Shown in pieces: positions 6,701-9,544 of a stretch of 9,544 bases of DNA. Source of the DNA: Thermoprotei archaeon (GTDB lineage: Archaea; Thermoproteota; Thermoprotei_A; Sulfolobales; Ignisphaeraceae); NCBI GenBank assembly GCA_003661905.1, contig QMXA01000016.1, positions 1 through 9,544 on the forward strand. Reading direction: 5' to 3'. The notes below the pieces were generated by a model. The model was not told the DNA's origin. It did no database searches and was given only the letters and a program-made list of their open reading frames with translations. Numbering within the stretch: position 1 is the first letter of the stretch; each line of letters begins with the position of its first letter. A program made the position numbers and the translations under genes.

Positions 6701-6863
6701 TATTCAGCTTATGGAAAGAAACGAAGTTTTTAAAGAGACCGAGCTAAGGAATTTACAAGCTAAGATAGATGAATACGCAAAGAAGCTTATGGAGACAAGA
6801 GCAGAGAGTCAACTCATACACCACGTAGTTAACTGTTATAGACTTCTCATTAAAAATAAGTAG
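3744..6863 (+). CDS. GH38 family alpha-mannosidase-like glycosidase with coiled-coil tail
   Basis: A 1039-residue (from ATG 3744) glycoside hydrolase family 38 protein; the family consists of retaining, zinc-dependent alpha-mannosidases and mannosylglycerate hydrolases. The N-terminal catalytic domain (about 8-255) has HQHWDLAW, with zinc ligands H17 and D19, and LIDIFGFPGS with nucleophile/zinc ligand D133. A DGYENL segment (227-232) stands where many members have an Asp-His pair. The helical middle domain carries YHGKYATALRG...SSRIRLK (280-300) and ASHDEICGCHIDDV (343-356), with the fourth zinc ligand H345. A beta-rich C-terminal region follows to about 880. Residues about 912-1036 are a charged, heptad-like helical extension that looks like coiled coil, beyond the usual GH38 ending. 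There is no signal peptide, so it should be cytoplasmic. The substrate is not fixed by sequence: alpha-mannoside oligosaccharides or a mannosyl compatible solute are both possible. It is followed by a methyltransferase gene 133 bp downstream with its own promoter-like box. Confidence 0.88.
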   Translation: MQGQGNAVEIYLILHQHWDLAWAFQRRHMIPLLPKFFNDLLNKLRRHPSYKFVLDGQTQIIEEYLRNLPSKELSIKKLELSRYVREGKLMVGPFYSQIDWNLTDGEVWIRNLLIGHRDARELGMVMKVGWLIDIFGFPGSVPRILNKFGINSIFFTRGLGVKKSEVKDAYIWKSSNGAKVLAIYLIESYRNAIRLSKYPEIAEDRVRGELKALLPYSSTGKTILLLDGYENLTEADDAIPIIEELNRKKIGKIILCTPEEYVEAIKKHRPKLIEISGYLYHGKYATALRGVFSSRIRLKQKYMRNERYLVKWIDPLASILWCLGSEYPTKAINDLWRSLLKVASHDEICGCHIDDVYEDLMKTLDHIEDRCVNLIKKYLEEIAANIDTSWTERGLVIFNLSPWRINEVLRAIIEVPEGLNKFCLKDERGDVIPIQIGRRFENRVEIWIQADIPPLGYKVYGIFPESGNKEIRTDLKAMNRIAENKYIKLKVNDNGTLTILDKKSGHVYEELMYLKSEGEAGDLYTSYCLDKETYTSLKEKAEVQLVKSGPLAVLFKIKYKLMLPEGLTRNRTSRSKKLWSFPIIAYVELRANSPRIDVRVELNNTVKDHRLRICFPTKLKSEYVFCSQQYDIAKFPIQPDTTNYSTKDKCPLENVLPPQWDTRPADGNVHHGFIDITDGEKGLCIISRDTYEYWVNKDANTIELTLLRGVGWLGIDIPIRAGRAGWEIRTPEAQCLGRHSFELSILPHPKSWFESKLHVETEKRRLNIAIVQTNKHVGSLPSELSFIELRSKPEGALGITSIKRSEDGESLCIRVYNYLDQEVEGELRTFIKVRRAYLCNLEESIERELSIRDNNTIYFKVKGEDIITLKIEISKEKILKAGNAEHCKFIPQILPLENEDEKWLEAKSAPLITEEDILEDEMKLETLIKQLGKAKKELKNLEKKGIYSSQRMEDRLKFWETKLKVIKILERIKDTEYSLLLSKKKYIQLMERNEVFKETELRNLQAKIDEYAKKLMETRAESQLIHHVVNCYRLLIKNK

Positions 6864-6938
6864 TATTGTATCCTTTACTGTTTCTTCACTAATTAACGAT
6901 GATGTATTCATAAACTGTTGAGAGCTTCGGCCAGGGGA

Positions 6939-6948
6939 TTAAAATATT
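6939..6948 (+). promoter_or_regulatory. Candidate TATA box of the methyltransferase gene
   Basis: TTAAAATATT follows a GC-richer purine stretch (CCAGGGGA). Transcription would start near 6969, giving a leader of roughly 30 bases that includes the purine-rich Shine-Dalgarno region. This suggests the methyltransferase is transcribed independently of the GH38 gene. Confidence 0.4.
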
Positions 6949-6949
6949 C

Positions 6950-6965
6950 AATTTGTAAGCAAATT
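6950..6965. repeat. Operator-like inverted repeat ahead of the methyltransferase
   Basis: AATTTG and CAAATT are perfect 6-bp arms around TAAG. The repeat falls between the TATA-like box and the predicted start of transcription, a position where a bound protein would block initiation. Such short AT-rich repeats are common by chance. Confidence 0.3.
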
Positions 6966-6976
6966 AAGAATTGGAT

Positions 6977-6986
6977 AAGGAAGGAG
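6977..6986 (+). promoter_or_regulatory. Double Shine-Dalgarno ahead of the methyltransferase
   Basis: AAGGAAGGAG contains two overlapping ribosome binding sites. AAGGA (6977-6981) is seven bases before an ATG at 6989 that opens a five-codon frame ending in TGA 7004-7006. AAGGAG (6981-6986) is ten bases before TTG 6997. The tiny frame's stop overlaps ATG 7003 of the methyltransferase as ATGA. Confidence 0.45.
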
Positions 6987-6996
6987 TTATGGGTAT

Positions 6997-7839
6997 TTGT
7001 GCATGAATAAGGATTTTAATTACAAAGAGTTAGTTAAGAAATACTATACTGAACTAGGAATAGGCGAATGGAAAAGATTAGTCAAAGATCCTTATCATAG
7101 ATTAGAATTTGATACAACTATGTACTTCTTAAAGAGATATCTTCCAAAGATGGGTTTGATTCTAGATGCGGGTGGGGGTCCCGGAAGATACACTATTGAA
7201 CTTGCAAAGTTAGGATACGATGTGGTGTTACTTGACTTAACACCGAAATTACTGGAAATTGCGAAAAGGCAGATTAGAAGAGCAGGAGTTAAGCACAGAG
7301 TTAAGCAAATACTGGAAGGATCTATCGATGATCTCTCAATGTTTAGTGATGAAATGTTCGATGCTGTACTCTGCTTAGGTGGTGCACTATCACACATACT
7401 AAGCAAAGCAAGTAGAGAAAGAGCAATTAGTGAGATAATTAGGGTTGCGAAGAGAGAAGCTCCGATATTTGTCTCTGTAATTGGGAGACTAGCTGTTTTA
7501 ATCAGTGAACTAGTGAATTTTCCACAGGAAATAGAGATTGAAGATGTATTTAGAAGAGTTAGAGATACAGGTGACTACTATGGAGGGTATGGCTTTGCCC
7601 CATGCCATTTCTACTTACCTGAAGAGCTAGAAAAATCATTTAGAGGAAAAGGAGTAGAGATACTTGAAATTGTAGGTCTTGAGGGTCTAGCAACACTTCA
7701 TAGAAAAGAGTTGAATAGACTTCACAAAAAATATCCTAAAGCTTGGAGAATTTGGTGGGAAACTCATTTAAGAACATGCACACATCCGGGTGCTATTGGA
7801 ATTAGTGAGCATATATTGATAATTTGTAAAAAGTTATAA
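6997..7839 (+). CDS. Class I SAM-dependent methyltransferase
   Basis: A protein of 280 residues (from TTG 6997; 278 from ATG 7003) with a Rossmann-like methyltransferase fold. Motif I is LDAGGGPGRY (56-65), the SAM-binding glycine loop. LLDLTPKLLEIAK (78-90) carries the ribose-binding acidic residue D80. GSID (108-111) is the adenine-side motif, and FDAVLCLGGALSH (121-133) is motif IV. The N-terminal segment EWKRLVKDPYHRLEFDTT and the later SVIGRLAVL (160-168) and GISEHILIICKK (268-279) match a widespread archaeal/bacterial group of class I methyltransferases of unknown substrate. No transmembrane segment is seen. It is preceded by its own promoter-like box and faces the metallopeptidase gene across a 234-bp gap in which nothing clear is seen. 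Whether TTG 6997 or ATG 7003 is used is unresolved; the Shine-Dalgarno spacing favours TTG. Small molecule, lipid, RNA or protein targets cannot be told apart. Confidence 0.85.
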   Translation: MCMNKDFNYKELVKKYYTELGIGEWKRLVKDPYHRLEFDTTMYFLKRYLPKMGLILDAGGGPGRYTIELAKLGYDVVLLDLTPKLLEIAKRQIRRAGVKHRVKQILEGSIDDLSMFSDEMFDAVLCLGGALSHILSKASRERAISEIIRVAKREAPIFVSVIGRLAVLISELVNFPQEIEIEDVFRRVRDTGDYYGGYGFAPCHFYLPEELEKSFRGKGVEILEIVGLEGLATLHRKELNRLHKKYPKAWRIWWETHLRTCTHPGAIGISEHILIICKKL

Positions 7840-8073
7840 GACCTATTTTAAATGAGTGTACATATTCTTTAAGATTAACTAAGTCTTTGATTCAGAATGC
7901 TTTGTATTATAATATCTAGAACTAAGTAAATCCTGTCAAAATATATAGCTCTACTATAGAAAGATTATAGAGTGTGATATTATCTAGCTTATGATCATTC
8001 AACACCTACTTAGTCACCAATTAACACCTCATAAAAATATCTATGAATTATCCAATGATACACTACCTAAATA

Positions 8074-8880
8074 CTAATGGTTAAATTTTGATATATCTAG
8101 TAGTTTTCTCAGTACAAAACTCACTCTCATGCTTAGATCTCTAGGAATATTCATAGTATTTTTCAATATTTTTATGATTTCTTTAATTATCTCTTCACAC
8201 TCTTGTTTTGAAGCTATGTAGCTCCTTAGAACTTCATTTCTTAGTACTTCATTCAGTGGAATTAATGGGGCTAACAGCTTTGACATATGGGCAATTGTCA
8301 TGAAGTCTCTACGACACTCTACATTCTCTAACTGTTTAACTGTATATTTACTATAGATGATTAACTCCTTCAGAAATCCTGTAGTAATTAAATAATGTGA
8401 TACCTCAAGATCTTTAATAGCTGTTGATACTATGTACATAGCTTTGAATAATTCCTCTCTATCTAATTTAATTAGTAGTTCATCATCAATAATCGATATC
8501 ATGTAATACTGTAAGGAGCCGTGAAGTACGCTGTGGGCTGCTTCATGTATTAGTAATGCTATAGCGATGCTCTTTGGAATGTTGATTAACTCTTCTAAGC
8601 TTATATGAATTCTAGGATATCCTCTCCAAGCTTCATGTAGAGTTATGAAATCACCTATAGTTACAATACCGAGATCTCTAGCTTCAGATTCCAAATGAGT
8701 TAGTTTCTCAACTCTAGAACTATAGATATATACTTCAACAAAACCCGGGGGATTCCTGATAGCTGTGTAGAAGTTACTCAATGTGTCCATAACAAAATCT
8801 ATAAAACCCTTACTAACCTCGCCTAGAGTAAATACAGCAATCACAGTATTGCCATATTTACCTAAATGAACCTTCTTCAT
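8074..8880 (-). CDS. HExxH zinc metallopeptidase-like protein
   Basis: A 268-residue protein with a clear zincin motif, HEAAH (112-116), inside a hydrophobic helix IAIALLIHEAAHSVLH. A likely third zinc ligand is E159 in KDLEVSHYL, 43 residues on, as in gluzincin-type (HExxH...E) peptidases. The segment GYPRIHISLEELIN (87-100) before the active-site helix resembles the edge strand that aligns the substrate in zincins. There is no signal peptide or membrane anchor, so it is probably cytoplasmic. The C-terminal 110 residues are helical with no recognised domain. I cannot place it in a named peptidase family, and activity is inferred from the motif. ATG 8880 is preceded by GGAG eight bases upstream. 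It lies 73 bp downstream of an M24-family gene on the same strand, so both may act in peptide breakdown, although a T-tract between them may end the upstream transcript. Confidence 0.68.
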   Translation of the reverse strand: MKKVHLGKYGNTVIAVFTLGEVSKGFIDFVMDTLSNFYTAIRNPPGFVEVYIYSSRVEKLTHLESEARDLGIVTIGDFITLHEAWRGYPRIHISLEELINIPKSIAIALLIHEAAHSVLHGSLQYYMISIIDDELLIKLDREELFKAMYIVSTAIKDLEVSHYLITTGFLKELIIYSKYTVKQLENVECRRDFMTIAHMSKLLAPLIPLNEVLRNEVLRSYIASKQECEEIIKEIIKILKNTMNIPRDLSMRVSFVLRKLLDISKFNH

Positions 8881-8888
8881 AATTAATA

Positions 8889-8892
8889 CTCC
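8889..8892 (-). promoter_or_regulatory. Ribosome binding site of the metallopeptidase gene
   Basis: GGAG on the minus strand lies eight bases before ATG 8880 and supports that start. Its presence implies a leadered mRNA, from its own promoter or from read-through of the M24 gene. Confidence 0.45.
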
Positions 8893-8939
8893 GAGAATAG
8901 TATCAGTACTTAGATATTAAGAGCATTTTTAACTATAGG

Positions 8940-8944
8940 AAAAA
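8940..8944 (-). terminator. Possible T-tract terminator after the M24 gene
   Basis: Five consecutive T on the minus strand lie nine bases beyond the M24 stop codon. In archaea such U-tracts can end transcription. It is short, so read-through into the metallopeptidase gene is also possible. Confidence 0.3.
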
Positions 8945-8953
8945 GTATTAGGG

Positions 8954-9544
8954 TTATTTTTCTATAATTAGCTCTTCCAATTCTCTAGGATATATAGTTA
9001 GTACTTCATAACCATCCTCAGTCACTACTATGGTATCTGAGTGTCTAAATCCACCTAGATTCTCTACATATATACCTGGCTCTACAGACATAACCATTCC
9101 TGGTTTAAGAACCCTGTTATCACCTATGTCAAAGAATGGTGCTTCATGAACTTCTAATCCAAGTCCATGTCCTGTATGGTGCCTCCAATATCGCATTATT
9201 CCCTGTTCTTTGAAGAACGTTCTAACAGCTCTATCAACATCACTACATCTAATACCTGGTCTTATCTTTTCTAGAGCTATTTCTTGAGCTCTAAGCATTA
9301 GTTCGAAGAATTTCACCTGTTCTTCCGTTGGCTTTCCTACAATCATTGTTCTTTCTAACTCAACACTATAGCCACAAATCCTCGCACCTGCACCTGTTAC
9401 TAAGATATCTCCACGTTTAATCACTGCATGTATTGATAGTGAGTGTGGATAGTATGAATGTTTACCAACTTGACCTCTAAAATCTGCCATAGCTCTGAGA
9501 TTCTTCATACCTGGTAATGCTCTTATCATTGCTAATGTAGCTTC
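8954..9544 (-). CDS. M24-family (Xaa-Pro peptidase-like) protein, 5' end missing
   Basis: The frame is open through the right edge (EATLA precedes the Met at 9529), so this is the C-terminal 196 residues of a pita-bread-fold M24 protein; full members are usually 350-400 residues. Numbering from the Met at 9529, family landmarks are GD (40-41), GY (53-54), ERTMIVGKP (59-67), GHGLGLEVHEAP (120-131), SVEPGIY (148-154) and GGFRHSDT (159-166). Canonical M24 enzymes bind two metals through Asp, Asp, His, Glu, Glu. Here the first Asp is G46, the second is E57, the His is H121, the first Glu is E150, and the second Glu (normally in RIED) is S164. A classical dinuclear peptidase site therefore looks incomplete. 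The second His (H128) used for substrate binding is kept. It may be a peptidase variant or a non-peptidase M24 member such as the creatinase or ectoine-hydrolase type. Family membership is firm, catalytic role open. Confidence 0.87.
   Translation of the reverse strand, partial: EATLAMIRALPGMKNLRAMADFRGQVGKHSYYPHSLSIHAVIKRGDILVTGAGARICGYSVELERTMIVGKPTEEQVKFFELMLRAQEIALEKIRPGIRCSDVDRAVRTFFKEQGIMRYWRHHTGHGLGLEVHEAPFFDIGDNRVLKPGMVMSVEPGIYVENLGGFRHSDTIVVTEDGYEVLTIYPRELEELIIEK

Noticed and set aside
6890..6945. Possible C/D box small RNA, because GATGATG resembles a C box
   Set aside because: The last base of the C box does not fit, and no D box (CTGA) is found at a suitable distance.
7840..8073. 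Convergent gap with short AT-rich inverted repeats such as CTATA/TATAG near 7954-7970
   Set aside because: The arms are five bases or fewer with no T-tract or conserved motif, and the only open frames are about ten codons long.

Overview
The window reads as chromosomal DNA of an AT-rich thermophilic archaeon, most likely a Thermoproteota/Crenarchaeota member of the Desulfurococcales/Ignisphaera kind. This is inferred from protein character (Lys/Glu/Ile-rich, Arg almost always AGA/AGG, Ile often ATA), TATA/BRE-like boxes about 25 bp ahead of several starts, probable leaderless starts, GTG/TTG starts, and gene families common there (DUF89 phosphatase, AsnC-type winged helix, archaeal GH38). No rRNA, tRNA, CRISPR array, insertion sequence or integrase was seen. 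Genus-level assignment is not possible by eye.

Layout. 1-204 (-) is the N-terminus of an EamA/DMT transporter cut by the left edge. It diverges from 370-1275 (+), a DUF89 metal-dependent phosphatase. That gene converges on 1364-2044 (-), a HAD-superfamily hydrolase with an altered motif I. Upstream on the same strand is 2150-2968 (-), a winged-helix regulator with an unassigned C-terminal half; a pair of overlapping inverted repeats lies between the two. The regulator diverges from 3064-3408 (+), a short degenerate GNAT protein, and the 95 bp between them holds a near-perfect 17-bp palindrome well placed to be an operator. A 323-bp gene-free stretch (3409-3731) holds an unusual composite inverted repeat. 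Then come 3744-6863 (+), a GH38 alpha-mannosidase-type enzyme with a long coiled-coil tail, and 6997-7839 (+), a class I SAM methyltransferase. The convergent gap 7840-8073 shows nothing convincing. Finally 8074-8880 (-), an HExxH metallopeptidase, follows 8954-9544 (-), an M24 family protein cut by the right edge that lacks most canonical metal ligands.

How they fit together. Most genes look like independent housekeeping or accessory metabolic units: sugar-phosphate clean-up (DUF89, HAD), glycan or mannoside hydrolysis (GH38), and peptide turnover (M24, HExxH). No multi-gene defence or mobile system is evident. The points most worth following are the M24 protein with three of five metal ligands replaced, the GH38 coiled-coil tail, the regulator/GNAT divergent pair with its palindrome, and the composite inverted repeat upstream of the GH38 gene.
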